From assembly GCA_028288725.1 (NCBI GenBank), contig JAQGIC010000034.1, positions 46,058 through 110,057 of the forward strand: DNA of 64,000 nucleotides. The letters are read 5' to 3'. Below are positions 8,771-20,413 of this stretch, piece after piece (within the stretch, counting starts at the first letter, position 1; every line of letters starts with the position of its first letter). Both the position numbers and the translations under genes were made by a program. This stretch comes from Rhodospirillales bacterium (GTDB lineage: Bacteria > Pseudomonadota > Alphaproteobacteria > ATCC43930 > CGMCC-115725). The notes beneath the pieces are model-generated. The model was not told the DNA's origin. It did not search any database and saw only the letters and a program-made list of their open reading frames with translations.

Positions 8771-9781
8771 TCAGGCTTCGAGCAGGACGTCGGTCCAGAC
8801 CTCGGACGGATCCGGCTCAGGGCTTTCCTGGGCGAATTCGGCCGCGGCGGTGACCAGGTCCTTGACCTCCTTGTCGATCGCCTTCAGCGCGTCCTCGTTG
8901 GCGAGACCGCCGTCGATCAGCCGCTTGCGGACCAGATCGATCGGGTCATGCTCGGTCCGCATCTTGGCCACCTCTTCCTTGGTCCGGTACTTGGCCGGAT
9001 CGGACATGGAATGGCCGCGATAGCGGTAGGTCATCATTTCCAGGATGACCGGCCCCTTGCCGGCACGGGCGTGGGCCACGGCCTCTTCCGCCGCCGCATG
9101 GGTCGCCAGCACGTCCATGCCGTCGATCTGGCTGCCCGGAATGCCGTAGGCGGCGCCGCGCTCGAACAGATCGGTCGAGGCCGAGGCGCGCTGGACCGAG
9201 GTGCCCATGCCGTACTTGTTGTTCTCGATCACATAGATGACCGGCAGCTTCCACAGCGCCGCCATGTTGAAGCTCTCGTAGACCTGGCCCTGATTGATGG
9301 CGCCGTCGCCGCAATAGGTGACCGAGACCCGATCGGTCCCCCGGTAGCGATTGGCGAAGGCGAGCCCGGTGCCGAGCGGCATCTGCGCGCCGACGATGCC
9401 GTGGCCGCCGTAGAAATGCTCCGCCTTGGAGAACATATGCATCGAGCCGCCCTTGCCGCGGGAATAGCCCCCGCTGCGGCCGGTCAGTTCGGCCATGACG
9501 CCCTTCGGGTCCATGCCGCAGGCCAACATATGGCCATGGTCGCGATAGCTCGTGATCACGCTGTCGCCCAGCGACAGCGCGTTCTGCATGCCGACCACGA
9601 CCGCTTCCTGGCCGATATAGAGGTGGCAGAAACCGCCGATCAGGCCCATGCCGTACATCTGGCCGGCCTTCTCTTCGAAACGCCGGATCTGCAGCATTTC
9701 GCGGTAATATTTCAGGAGCTGTTCGACCGATGGGGTCTTGGCCGCGCCGGTGGCGGGCTTCGTTCTACGCTTCAGGGCCAT
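8771..9781 (-). CDS. pdhA: Pyruvate dehydrogenase E1 alpha
   Basis: A 336-residue protein with the thiamine-diphosphate motif GDGAINQGQVYESFNMA, the conserved RYRGHSMSDPAKYR phosphorylation-loop region, and GGSMHMFSKAEHFYGGHGIV. It is the first gene of the pdhA-pdhB-pdhC-lpdA-lipA run on the reverse strand. The 341-base upstream gap holds a promoter-like pair and several repeats, the only plausible control region for the run. Confidence 0.97.
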   Translation of the reverse strand: MALKRRTKPATGAAKTPSVEQLLKYYREMLQIRRFEEKAGQMYGMGLIGGFCHLYIGQEAVVVGMQNALSLGDSVITSYRDHGHMLACGMDPKGVMAELTGRSGGYSRGKGGSMHMFSKAEHFYGGHGIVGAQMPLGTGLAFANRYRGTDRVSVTYCGDGAINQGQVYESFNMAALWKLPVIYVIENNKYGMGTSVQRASASTDLFERGAAYGIPGSQIDGMDVLATHAAAEEAVAHARAGKGPVILEMMTYRYRGHSMSDPAKYRTKEEVAKMRTEHDPIDLVRKRLIDGGLANEDALKAIDKEVKDLVTAAAEFAQESPEPDPSEVWTDVLLEA

Positions 9782-10122
9782 CTACTGCTCCACGCGCAAC
9801 AACAGAAATGACGCCGAAACCGCCCGAAGGCCGCGTTTCGATGTTCGCGGCGACCTTAGTGCGATGCGGCGGGATTGCCAACCGACTTCCGCTTAATTAT
9901 TTGTTTTGCAACGCAAAATAAGTCTTAACCGACTTTTGGTTAAGTTGCTGGAATGCCGTCAAAAGACCTGCGGTATCGCAACGATGCGCGCGCATCGGCC
10001 ACACGAAATTGTCATGCGAAACGCCCGCAGCAAGGCCGGATTTTCCCGCGAAAGACGCTATGCGGCGTGAAAGATGCTAGCGTCCTTCGCCGGAGCGGGC
10101 CGATGGAGACAACTGGTGCATC
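9782..10122. promoter_or_regulatory. Divergent intergenic region upstream of pdhA and the alpha/beta hydrolase gene
   Basis: 341 bases without a gene. It contains an AT-rich block at about 9894-9945 unlike the surrounding GC-rich DNA, a 9-base direct repeat AACCGACTT at 9880-9888 and 9927-9935, inverted repeats TTTTGC-AAC-GCAAAA (9904-9918) and CTTAACC-N7-GGTTAAG (9924-9944), and GACGCTA-N17-TAGCGTC (10054-10084) nearer the hydrolase gene. These look like operator sites; the binding protein is unknown. Confidence 0.6.
9915..9943 (-). promoter_or_regulatory. Candidate sigma-70-type promoter for the pdhA run
   Basis: Read on the reverse strand, TTAACC (9943-9938) and TATTTT (9920-9915) are 17 bases apart, each matching four of six consensus positions. 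The pair overlaps both inverted repeats in the AT-rich block, as expected for a regulated promoter. Assigned by eye only. Confidence 0.4.
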
Positions 10123-10917
10123 TTGCTTAAGTGGTTCGCGATCATCGGCGCCGCCCTCTATTTGCTGGCTCTCGCGGCCCTCGCCATCGGACAGCGACAT
10201 TTCCTGTATTTCCCGAGCGGCGGCGCGAAGACACCGGCCGATGTCGGGTTGGCGCAAGGCCGGGACATCACGATCGCGACGGAGGATGGCGAGAGGCTGC
10301 ACGCCTGGTACGTGGCGCCCCGGAACGGCCGTCCGCTCCTGCTGTATTTTCACGGCAATGGCGGATCGCTCGCCGGCCGGGCAGAGCGGTTCGGCATCCT
10401 GACCTCGACCGGCGACGGGCTGCTGGCGGTCGAGTACCGCGGCTATCCCGGATCGACCGGAGTTGCCAGCGAAGCCGGGCTGCATCGCGATGCCGAGGCC
10501 ACCTATCGCTACGCGCGGACGTTGGACCTTCCGACAAGCAAGCTGGTGTTCGTCGGCGAGTCGCTCGGTACCGGCGTCGCCGTCGCGCTCGCGGTTGCCC
10601 ATCCGCCGGCCGCCCTGGTGCTGGATTCGCCCTATTCCTCGATCGCGGACGTGGCGGCGGCGCAGTTCTGGATGTTTCCGGTGCGGCTGGTGCTGTGGGA
10701 CCAGTTTCGCTCGGATCTGCTGATCGCCAAGGTGCAGGCGCCGGTGCTGATGGTCCACGGCAGCGTCGACCGGATCATTTCCCTGCCCTTCGCCGAAAAG
10801 CTCTACGGTCTGGCGCGCGAGCCGAAACAGTTCGTCCGCGTCGAGGGCGCGGGCCATCTCGCCATGGGCTTCGTGCTGCCGCAGGTATTGGATTGGATCG
10901 ATCGAACGGTAGGCTGA
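10123..10917 (+). CDS. Membrane-anchored alpha/beta hydrolase (BEM46-like)
   Basis: A 264-residue protein with one N-terminal membrane segment (about 6-22) and an alpha/beta hydrolase domain: HGNGG at 77-81 for the oxyanion hole, nucleophile S147 in GESLG, acid D216 in HGSVDR and H245 in GAGH. Substrate is unknown; the layout matches BEM46/YfhR-like serine hydrolases. The start is TTG at 10123; no in-frame ATG lies close upstream. Its TGA ends 3 bases before the convergent ftsB stop. Confidence 0.85.
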   Translation: MLKWFAIIGAALYLLALAALAIGQRHFLYFPSGGAKTPADVGLAQGRDITIATEDGERLHAWYVAPRNGRPLLLYFHGNGGSLAGRAERFGILTSTGDGLLAVEYRGYPGSTGVASEAGLHRDAEATYRYARTLDLPTSKLVFVGESLGTGVAVALAVAHPPAALVLDSPYSSIADVAAAQFWMFPVRLVLWDQFRSDLLIAKVQAPVLMVHGSVDRIISLPFAEKLYGLAREPKQFVRVEGAGHLAMGFVLPQVLDWIDRTVG

Positions 10918-10920
10918 AGT

Positions 10921-11247
10921 CTACTTCGTCCGGCCGTCGCTGTTGAGGATGACGACCTCGCCCGGGCCGATCAGATTGAGCGCTGCGCGGGCCTGCTCGT
11001 CGAGCAGGTCGGGGTCGAGATGCTCGGGTCTGAGCAGCGACACCCGGTGGGCGGCCTCGGCCCGTTCCTCGTGGATCTGGGCGGCGGTGATCTTAGCGGC
11101 GCGGATCTGCTGGGTCAGGCGGACCCAGGCGATCAGCCCGCGATCGCCCTCGACCAGATGGTAGGCGAAATAGCAGCCGAGCGTCAGACCGATCAGCGGA
11201 CCGACGATGCCATGCGCCTGGCGGCGGATATGACGGGCTATTTCCAT
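10921..11247 (-). CDS. ftsB: FtsB/DivIC-type septum formation initiator
   Basis: A 108-residue protein with a short cytoplasmic N-terminus, one membrane segment at about 11-33 (IVGPLIGLTLGCYFAYH), then a coiled-coil-like stretch (RLTQQIRAAKITAAQIHEER) and a tail DEQARAALNLIGPGEVVIL typical of the DivIC/FtsB family. It would join FtsL and FtsQ at the division site. ftsB between eno and pdhA is the usual alphaproteobacterial arrangement. I start at MEIARH; an upstream extension would be non-conserved. Confidence 0.85.
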   Translation of the reverse strand: MEIARHIRRQAHGIVGPLIGLTLGCYFAYHLVEGDRGLIAWVRLTQQIRAAKITAAQIHEERAEAAHRVSLLRPEHLDPDLLDEQARAALNLIGPGEVVILNSDGRTK

Positions 11248-11389
11248 GACGACTAGAGAATCACGGCACCATAGGGCCGTCAACCGCAACAACGCCCAAT
11301 GAAGCCGAAATCACGCCAAAGAGATGGTTCAATACTCATTTCGGGCGATCTGTCGCGCGATTAGCGGTTTTGCCCTTCCGAATCGGGCA

Positions 11390-11421
11390 CTCCGGAACCC
11401 GCAACGCGAGGGATTCCGGAG
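11390..11421 (-). terminator. Hairpin downstream of eno
   Basis: Arms CTCCGGAACCC (11390-11400) and GGG-A-TTCCGGAG (11410-11421) pair over 11 bases with one bulged A, 13 bases past the eno stop. No T-run follows on the reverse strand. It probably ends or processes the tpiA-to-eno transcript; the 186 bases between eno and ftsB otherwise show nothing definite. Confidence 0.5.
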
Positions 11422-11433
11422 CGCGACTCGGGT

Positions 11434-12765
<1,332 letters not shown>

Positions 12766-13620
12766 TCAGTCGAAAATGGGGATCGGATTGGCCTTGGCCA
12801 GCCGGTCGAACGCCAGCATCGTTTCCAACAGCGCCGGCATGGCGCCCATCGGCACCATGTTCGGGCCGTCGGACGGTGCGGCGTCCGGGTCGGGATGGGT
12901 CTCCATGAACACGCCGGCGACGCCGACGGCCAGTGCGGCCCGCGCCAGCACCGGCACGAAGCGCCGCTCGCCGCCGCTCGTCGTGCCCTGGCCGCCCGGC
13001 TGCTGCACCGAATGGGTCGCGTCGAAGATCACCGGATAGCCGGTCTCGGCCATGATCGGCAGCGAGCGCATGTCCGAGACCAGCGTGTTATAGCCGAAGC
13101 TCGCCCCGCGCTCGCACAGCAGGATCCGATGATTGCCGGTGCTCGCCGCCTTCTTGGCGACATTGGCCATGTCCCAGGGCGCCAGGAACTGGCCCTTCTT
13201 GATATTGAGCGCGGCCCCGGTCTCGGCCGCCGCCAGGATCAGGTCGGTCTGGCGCGACAGGAAGGCCGGGATCTGCAGCACGTCGACCGCCGCGGCCGTG
13301 GGCGCGCAATGGTCGGGCAGATGCACGTCGGTAATGACGGCGCAGCCCAGGCTCTCGCGGATCTCGGCCAGGATCGGCAGGCCCTTTTCCAGGCCGATGC
13401 CGCGCGCGGAATTGAGCGAGGTTCGGTTCGCCTTGTCGAACGACGTCTTGTAAATCAGGCCGATGCCGAGCTTGGCCGTCATCTCGACCAGGGCCTGGGC
13501 GGTCTCCAGCGCGTGCTCGCGCGATTCCAGCTGGCACGGGCCGGCGATCAGGACGAAGGGACGGTCGTTGGCGAGTGTGAGCTTGCCGATCGCGACCTGA
13601 CGCGGCGTGACGGACGACAT
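12766..13620 (-). CDS. kdsA: 3-deoxy-8-phosphooctulonate synthase (Kdo-8-P synthase)
   Basis: A 284-residue aldolase-type enzyme containing [15 protein letters not shown] near the N-terminus, [23 protein letters not shown] and [20 protein letters not shown]. It condenses phosphoenolpyruvate with arabinose-5-phosphate to make Kdo-8-phosphate for the inner core of lipopolysaccharide. It is flanked by pyrG (19 bases upstream) and eno, the usual CTP and PEP supply genes for Kdo activation. Confidence 0.97.
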   Translation of the reverse strand: MSSVTPRQVAIGKLTLANDRPFVLIAGPCQLESREHALETAQALVEMTAKLGIGLIYKTSFDKANRTSLNSARGIGLEKGLPILAEIRESLGCAVITDVHLPDHCAPTAAAVDVLQIPAFLSRQTDLILAAAETGAALNIKKGQFLAPWDMANVAKKAASTGNHRILLCERGASFGYNTLVSDMRSLPIMAETGYPVIFDATHSVQQPGGQGTTSGGERRFVPVLARAALAVGVAGVFMETHPDPDAAPSDGPNMVPMGAMPALLETMLAFDRLAKANPIPIFD

Positions 13621-13639
13621 CGGTCGTCTCCCCCTGTTA

Positions 13640-15265
<1,626 letters not shown>

Positions 15266-15329
15266 GGAGCATCACCCTACAACAACCAAACCAGCACACC
15301 AGAGAAAACACACCGCCGAGGCGGTTTAA

Positions 15330-15698
15330 TCATTTCGCCAGCGGAACGCTCGGCTGTTGCGGCTGCGCCGGGGTCGCCGGAGCCGGGGCGGCAGGCGCCG
15401 TCTGCAGCGGGGCCGGGGCGGTCGAAGTCGGAATCTGGTCGAGAATCGAACCACCGCCCGCATGCTGATGCGCCGCCAGGATGGCGAGCAGAATGCTTGT
15501 CACCATGAAGCAGCCGGCCAGGATCGCCGTGGTCCGGGTCAACAGGTTGGCGGTCGATCGTCCGGTCATGAAACCGGACATGCCGCCACCGCCGCCGCCG
15601 CCCAGGCCAAGGCCGCCGCCTTCGCTCTTCTGGATCAGAACGACCCCGATCAGCGACACAGCCAAAAGCACGTGGACGACGAGAATGACGATCATCAT
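15330..15698 (-). CDS. secG: Preprotein translocase subunit SecG
   Basis: A 122-residue protein with two membrane segments (VILVVHVLLAVSLIGVVLIQ at the N-terminus and ILAGCFMVTSILLAILAA near 65) joined by the glycine-rich loop EGGGLGLGGGGGGGMSGFM that is characteristic of SecG. The C-terminal tail is Pro/Ala/Gln-rich and longer than in enterobacteria, as often seen in alphaproteobacteria. It supports SecYEG export. Two adjacent ATG codons (15698 and 15695) are possible starts. Confidence 0.93.
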   Translation of the reverse strand: MMIVILVVHVLLAVSLIGVVLIQKSEGGGLGLGGGGGGGMSGFMTGRSTANLLTRTTAILAGCFMVTSILLAILAAHQHAGGGSILDQIPTSTAPAPLQTAPAAPAPATPAQPQQPSVPLAK

Positions 15699-15931
15699 GG
15701 CGGAAGACTTCGATCCTGTGCGCCGAACCCGGATGCCCGAGCCCAACCCGAAAAAGCCGAGCGGGCGGCGCCCCCGCCATTGGCTGAGGACGTCGCCCGT
15801 TGATGAGGGTTATCTAATCGGTTCGAGGCACGATAGCTAGTGCCCTTGGCCCGCGCGAGAAATGTCCCTGGCGCATGCCTCCGGCACCCAGCCCCGTTAG
15901 ACAAGAAATCGCTCCGGATAGAGAACGTCTG

Positions 15932-15965
15932 AGCGGCATCCGATTCGAAGAAATCGGATGCCGCT
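15932..15965 (-). terminator. Hairpin at the end of tpiA
   Basis: A perfect 14-base stem (15932-15945 with 15952-15965) with a 6-base loop, its first arm overlapping the tpiA stop codon. No strong T-tract follows, so partial termination or RNA stabilisation before secG is more likely than full termination. The remaining 230 bases up to secG hold no gene that I can see. Confidence 0.55.
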
Positions 15966-16731
15966 AGCGTGTCGGAGCGACCTCGACGATCCCCCAGAAC
16001 TCGTCGGCCTTCAGGCTGGCGCCGCCGACCAGCGCGCCGTCGACATCGGCGATCGCCAGGATCTCCCGAGCATTCGACGCCTTGACCGAACCGCCGTAGA
16101 GAATCCGCACGTCGGCACCGTCGGACAGCTTATCGGCCAGCAGCGTCCGGATATGGCGGTGCATCGCCTCGATCTCTGCCAGCGTCGGGACGCGACCGGT
16201 ACCGATCGCCCAGACCGGTTCATAGGCCACGACCAGGCTCGCAGCCTTCGCCTCGTCGGGCACCGAATGCAGCAACCGGGCGCCGACGACGTCGAGCGCC
16301 TGGCCGGCATCCCGCTCCGCCGCGGTCTCGCCAACGCAGACGATCGCGACCAGGCCCTGGGCGAGCGCGGCCGACGTTTTTGCACGCACCTGCCCATTGG
16401 TTTCCCTGTGACCGGCGCGGCGCTCGGAATGGCCCGTGATCACCGCCCGGCAGCCGAGATCCCGCAGCATCGCCGCGGCAATATCGCCGGTGAAGGCGCC
16501 GCTGGTCTCCGGGCTGCAATCCTGGCCGCCCAGCCAGACAGGGCTGCCGGCCAGCACATCGCCGACCGGGGCTATGAGAGTTGCCGGCGGGCAGATCAGG
16601 ATGTCGGCGGCGAGTGCGGTCCCCGCCGCCTTCGCCCGCTCCGCCACGGCACCGGCCAGCGCCGTACCGTCGGCCTTCAGGCCATTCATCTTCCAATTGG
16701 CCGCGATCAGCGGCCGGCGTCCCGATTTCAT
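15964..16731 (-). CDS. tpiA: Triose-phosphate isomerase
   Basis: A 255-residue TIM barrel with all three catalytic regions: AANWKMNG (lysine), ITGHSERR (histidine) and VAYEPVWAIGTG (glutamate), plus the phosphate loop LYGGSVKASNA. It interconverts dihydroxyacetone phosphate and glyceraldehyde-3-phosphate. It is divergent from ppiD, 163 bases away, and heads the run toward secG, pyrG, kdsA and eno. Confidence 0.97.
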   Translation of the reverse strand: MKSGRRPLIAANWKMNGLKADGTALAGAVAERAKAAGTALAADILICPPATLIAPVGDVLAGSPVWLGGQDCSPETSGAFTGDIAAAMLRDLGCRAVITGHSERRAGHRETNGQVRAKTSAALAQGLVAIVCVGETAAERDAGQALDVVGARLLHSVPDEAKAASLVVAYEPVWAIGTGRVPTLAEIEAMHRHIRTLLADKLSDGADVRILYGGSVKASNAREILAIADVDGALVGGASLKADEFWGIVEVAPTR

Positions 16732-16847
16732 TGCTTCTCCACTTAGTTCTGGCCGTTTCTGGTTCTTCCTGGGCGGCGGCTCGCTCCCCGCCTCATTTTC
16801 CGAGTTGCAGGGCCCGCTCGCGGCGCTTTATGGTCCGGCAACTTCCA

Positions 16848-16869
16848 TCAGGTGCACGTAGCACCCTGA
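16848..16869. other. Small inverted repeat between tpiA and ppiD
   Basis: TCAGGTGC (16848-16855) pairs with GCACC-C-TGA (16861-16869) around a 5-base loop with one bulged C, 26 bases before the ppiD start. It could be an operator or a leader hairpin that affects ppiD-trpE translation; no further support. Confidence 0.3.
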
Positions 16870-16894
16870 GCGCACCATAACGGTTCAGTCTCCA

Positions 16895-18781
16895 ATGCTT
16901 CAATTCATCCGCTCAAAAGCCGGGACTTTCGTCGTCAAGGTCCTGTTCGTGCTTCTTATCCTGAGCTTCGGCATCTGGGGCATTGGCGATTTCCTGCGTT
17001 CCTCGCCGCAGGACGCGACCGTGGCGACCGTCGGCGACCACAAGATCACCGGCGACGTCGTGCAAAGGGCCGTGCGTCAGCAGGTCGACCGGTTGCGCCA
17101 GCAGTTCGGCGGCAATTTCGACATGGAGCAGGCCAAGGCGTTCGGCGTGGTCGATCAGGCGGTCGACGGCCTGGTGACACAGACGGTGCTGGACCAGGAA
17201 GCCGAGCGGCTGCACCTGGCGGTCGGCGACAAGGAAGTGGCGCTGCTGGTGCAGCAGGAACCGGCCTTCAAGAACGCCCAGGGCCAGTTCGATCCCGGCC
17301 AGTTCAAAATTCGCCTGGGACAGGCCGGCTATACCGAGGCGTCCTATGTCGCCCTGCTGCGGTCAGAGCAGCCGCGGATCGATCTCGCCAGCGTCGCCGG
17401 CGGCACGGTCGCGGCCCCCCAGGCGCTGGCCGACCTGCTCTATCGCCTGCGCAACGAAAAGCGCGTGGCCGACTGGGTCTTCCTGCCGTCCGCCGCCGTG
17501 AAGGATATCCCCGCGCCGGACGATGCCGCGCTGAAGGCCTATTACGACAAGCATCCCGATATCTTCACGGCCCCCGAATATCGCGGCTTCACGGCGCTGG
17601 CACTGACGGCCAAGGACGTCGCGGCCGACGTGAAGATCGACGAGGCTCAGTTGAAGGACGCCTACAACCAGCGCCAGGATGAGTTCGTGAAGCCCGAGCA
17701 GCGCCATCTGCTGCAGATGATCCTCAAGGATCAGAAATCGGCCGTCGATGCCGAGGCCCAGCTGGCCCAGGGCAAGGATTTCGTCAAACTGGCCCAGGAC
17801 CTGACCAAGGCCGATGCGGCGACGGTCGATCTGGGCGATGTCGCCAAGAAGGACCTGCCGACCGAACTGGCCGACCCGGTCTTCGCCGCCAAGGAGGGCG
17901 AGGTCGTGAAGCCGATCCAGACCGCCTTCGGCTGGCATGTCGTCAAGGTCACCAAGGTCGATGCCTCCTCGGGCAAAAGCTTCGAGGAGGCGAAGCCGCA
18001 GCTCGAGGCCGACGCGCGCAAGGATGCCGAGTCCGACGCGCTCTATGCGTTCTCGAACAAGGTCGAGGACGCGGTTTCCGCCGGCGCCGACCTGGCGACG
18101 ATCGCTCAGCAGTTCAAGCTGACGCCCTATACGGTCAAGGCGGCCGACGAGCGTGGCCTGGACCCGGACGGCAAGCCGATCCCCGATTTCGCCATCGCGT
18201 CGGACGCCCTGACGAAGACCGCCTTCGCCACCGCGCAAGGGGCGACCAGCGGGCTTGAGCAGGTGCCGAACGGCTCGTTCTATCTGGTGCGGACCGACAG
18301 CGTCACGGCACCGGCACTGAAGCCGCTCGACGCGGTCAAGGACCAGGCGAAGACGGCCTGGACCAACGAGCAGCGCACCCAGAAGGTCGCTGATCAGGCG
18401 AAGGCGCTGGCCGATCAGATCAAGCCGGATCAGCCGCTGGCCAAGCTGGCCGCCGCCCAGAAGCTGCAGCTCTCGACGACCAAGCCGTTCATCCGGAACA
18501 ATCCGGCCAACCAGGCCGGCATTCCCGGCCCGGTGGTCGCCAAGCTGTTCGACTTGGCCCCGGGCGGCGTCGCGACGGCGGCAACGCCCGATGGCGAGGT
18601 CGTGGCGCAGCTGAAGGACATCCAGGCGGCCGACCCCGTTGCCGACAAGGACAAGGTCGCGGCCCTTACGGGCCAGCTCGGCCAGCAGATCGGCGACGAT
18701 GTGCTGAACCAGTTCGACCGCGCGCTGCGCACCCTGCACCCGGTCTCGGTCGAGCGCGACAGGATCGCGAACCTGTTCTAG
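16895..18781 (+). CDS. ppiD: SurA N-terminal/parvulin-type periplasmic folding factor (PpiD-like)
   Basis: A 628-residue protein anchored by one N-terminal membrane helix (about 12-31, FVVKVLFVLLILSFGIWGIG), then a SurA_N-like chaperone region and one parvulin domain at about 265-350 (EQRHLLQMILKD ... FGWHVVKVTKV). PpiD-type proteins help newly exported proteins fold at the outer face of the inner membrane. The C-terminal third is lysine-, alanine- and glutamine-rich and helical. trpE starts 15 bases downstream, so the two are probably cotranscribed, an order common in alphaproteobacteria. Confidence 0.9.
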   Translation: MLQFIRSKAGTFVVKVLFVLLILSFGIWGIGDFLRSSPQDATVATVGDHKITGDVVQRAVRQQVDRLRQQFGGNFDMEQAKAFGVVDQAVDGLVTQTVLDQEAERLHLAVGDKEVALLVQQEPAFKNAQGQFDPGQFKIRLGQAGYTEASYVALLRSEQPRIDLASVAGGTVAAPQALADLLYRLRNEKRVADWVFLPSAAVKDIPAPDDAALKAYYDKHPDIFTAPEYRGFTALALTAKDVAADVKIDEAQLKDAYNQRQDEFVKPEQRHLLQMILKDQKSAVDAEAQLAQGKDFVKLAQDLTKADAATVDLGDVAKKDLPTELADPVFAAKEGEVVKPIQTAFGWHVVKVTKVDASSGKSFEEAKPQLEADARKDAESDALYAFSNKVEDAVSAGADLATIAQQFKLTPYTVKAADERGLDPDGKPIPDFAIASDALTKTAFATAQGATSGLEQVPNGSFYLVRTDSVTAPALKPLDAVKDQAKTAWTNEQRTQKVADQAKALADQIKPDQPLAKLAAAQKLQLSTTKPFIRNNPANQAGIPGPVVAKLFDLAPGGVATAATPDGEVVAQLKDIQAADPVADKDKVAALTGQLGQQIGDDVLNQFDRALRTLHPVSVERDRIANLF

Positions 18782-18796
18782 CAAGGAGCCAGCGAT

Positions 18797-20302
18797 ATGC
18801 AGACGCTGCCCGACTTTCCGGGTTTCGCCCTGGCCCATGGCCGCGGCGAGCCGGTCCTGGTCTGGACCACGCTGGTCGCCGATCTGGAAACCCCGGTCTC
18901 GGCGCTGATGAAGCTGGCCGACGGCCGTCCGAACAGTTTTCTGTTCGAATCGGTCGAAGGCGGCGCCGTGCGCGGCCGCTATTCCTTCATCGGCCTGAAG
19001 CCGGATCTGATCTGGCGCTGCCGGGGCGAGCAGGTCGAGATCAACCGCCAGGCCAGGATCGACGCCGAGGCGTTCGAGCCGTCGGGCGATCATCCGATCG
19101 CGTCGCTGCGCAAGCTGATTGCCGAAAGCCGGGTCGAGATCCCGGCCCCGCTGCCGCCGATGGCGAGCGGTCTGTTCGGCTATCTGGGCTATGCCATGAT
19201 CGGCCGGGTCGAGCGGCTGCCCGACACCAACCCGGATACGCTGGGCGTGCCCGACGGGCTGCTGATCCGCCCGACCGTCATGGCGATCTTCGACAATATC
19301 GCCGACCGGGTGACGGTCGTGACGCCGGTCTGGCCCGGCGAAGGCATCGACGCGAAGGCCGCCTATGCCCATGCCCGCGAACGCCTGGCCGACGTCGTCG
19401 CCGACTTCGGCCGGTCGCTGCCCTATCGGGCCGAGCGCGAGGCCGATGTCGAGCCGATCGAGCCCACGACCAACATCACGCGGCCGCAGTATCACGACAT
19501 GGTGGAGCGGGCGAAGGAATACATCCGCGCCGGCGACATCTTCCAGGTCGTGCCGTCCCAGCGCTTCACCGTGCCGTTCCGCCTGCCGCCGCTCGCGTTC
19601 TATCGCGCGCTCAGGCGTCTCAACCCCTCGCCCTTCCTGTTCTTCCTCGATTTCGGCGATTTCAGCGTCGTGGGCTCGAGCCCGGAAATCCTGGTCCGGC
19701 TGCGCGACGACAAGATCACCATCCGGCCCATCGCCGGCACGCGCCGCCGCGGCGTCGATGCGGCCGAGGATGCGGCCCTCGCCGCCGATCTCCTGGCCGA
19801 TCCCAAGGAACTGGCCGAGCATCTGATGCTGCTCGACCTCGCCCGCAACGACGTCGGCCGCGTCGCCAGGATCGGCACGGTCAAGGTCGTCGAACAGATG
19901 ATCGTCGAGCGCTACAGCCACGTCATGCATATCTGCTCGACCGTCGAGGGCCAGCTCGACCCGGCGCGCGGCGACATGCTCGACGCGCTGATGGCGGGCT
20001 TCCCGGCCGGCACGGTGTCGGGTGCCCCCAAGGTGCGCGCGATGGAGATCATCGACGAGCTGGAGTCGGAACGGCGCAACATCTATGGCGGCGCCATCGG
20101 CTATTTCGGCGGCTCGGGCGCCATGGATACCTGCATCGCGCTCAGGACCGCGGTGCTGAAGGACGGCAAGCTCGTCATCCAGGCCGGCGGGGGCGTGGTG
20201 GCCGACAGCGACCCGGAATCCGAGTATCAGGAATCGGTCAACAAATCGAAGGCCCTGGTCCGCGCCGCGGAAGAAGCCAAGCGGTTCGCGGCAGGCCGCT
20301 AG
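18797..20302 (+). CDS. trpE: Anthranilate synthase component I
   Basis: A 501-residue protein with the chorismate-binding domain: IRAGDIFQVVPSQRF, VVGSSPEILVRL, IRPIAGTRRRGVD, LLDLARNDVGRV and ERYSHVMHICSTVEG. The N-terminal part has the tryptophan feedback region LESVEGG-like (FESVEGGAVRGRYSFIG). It makes anthranilate with TrpG as amidotransferase. It is separated from trpG by 2.3 kb of reverse-strand genes. No tryptophan-rich leader peptide is visible upstream. The TAG stop runs into the palindromic repeat. Confidence 0.97.
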   Translation: MQTLPDFPGFALAHGRGEPVLVWTTLVADLETPVSALMKLADGRPNSFLFESVEGGAVRGRYSFIGLKPDLIWRCRGEQVEINRQARIDAEAFEPSGDHPIASLRKLIAESRVEIPAPLPPMASGLFGYLGYAMIGRVERLPDTNPDTLGVPDGLLIRPTVMAIFDNIADRVTVVTPVWPGEGIDAKAAYAHARERLADVVADFGRSLPYRAEREADVEPIEPTTNITRPQYHDMVERAKEYIRAGDIFQVVPSQRFTVPFRLPPLAFYRALRRLNPSPFLFFLDFGDFSVVGSSPEILVRLRDDKITIRPIAGTRRRGVDAAEDAALAADLLADPKELAEHLMLLDLARNDVGRVARIGTVKVVEQMIVERYSHVMHICSTVEGQLDPARGDMLDALMAGFPAGTVSGAPKVRAMEIIDELESERRNIYGGAIGYFGGSGAMDTCIALRTAVLKDGKLVIQAGGGVVADSDPESEYQESVNKSKALVRAAEEAKRFAAGR

Positions 20303-20350
20303 AGCCTGATCCGATCAAGCCTGCTCGGCTTGATCGGTGAATCAGTCTCT
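20301..20350. repeat. Palindromic intergenic repeat, module 2 (site B)
   Basis: A 50-base imperfect palindrome starting within the trpE TAG stop. It matches the module at 33003-33052 at 43 of 50 positions by hand, and its left arm matches 2077-2098. It is followed by AAATATTTGATTTAGA, which is also present after the 33003 copy with one difference. Confidence 0.85.
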
Positions 20351-20363
20351 AAATATTTGATTT

Positions 20364-20413
20364 AGAGGGCGATTCAGATATGAGGCCGAGCAGGCCTCAT
20401 ATCATCGCGCTCT
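20364..20413. repeat. Palindromic intergenic repeat, module 1 (site B)
   Basis: A 50-base palindrome with near-perfect inner arms ATATGAGGCC and GGCCTCATAT, inverted relative to the copy at 2020-2069. Its last bases are part of the TAG stop of the reverse-strand acetyltransferase gene. Confidence 0.85.

Noticed and set aside
15699..15963. Possible tRNA upstream of secG (a GGTTCGAGG T-arm-like stretch near 15820)
   Set aside because: No acceptor stem or anticodon arm can be paired around it on either strand.
16732..16894. Tryptophan attenuator before the ppiD-trpE pair
   Set aside because: No short ORF with consecutive TGG codons and no terminator/antiterminator pair is present here or just before trpG.
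17363..19930. 855-codon reverse-strand ORF opposite ppiD and trpE
   Set aside because: It is rich in Arg, Asp, Gly and Leu with no family motifs, and spans two well-supported forward genes; in GC-rich DNA such antisense frames are common.
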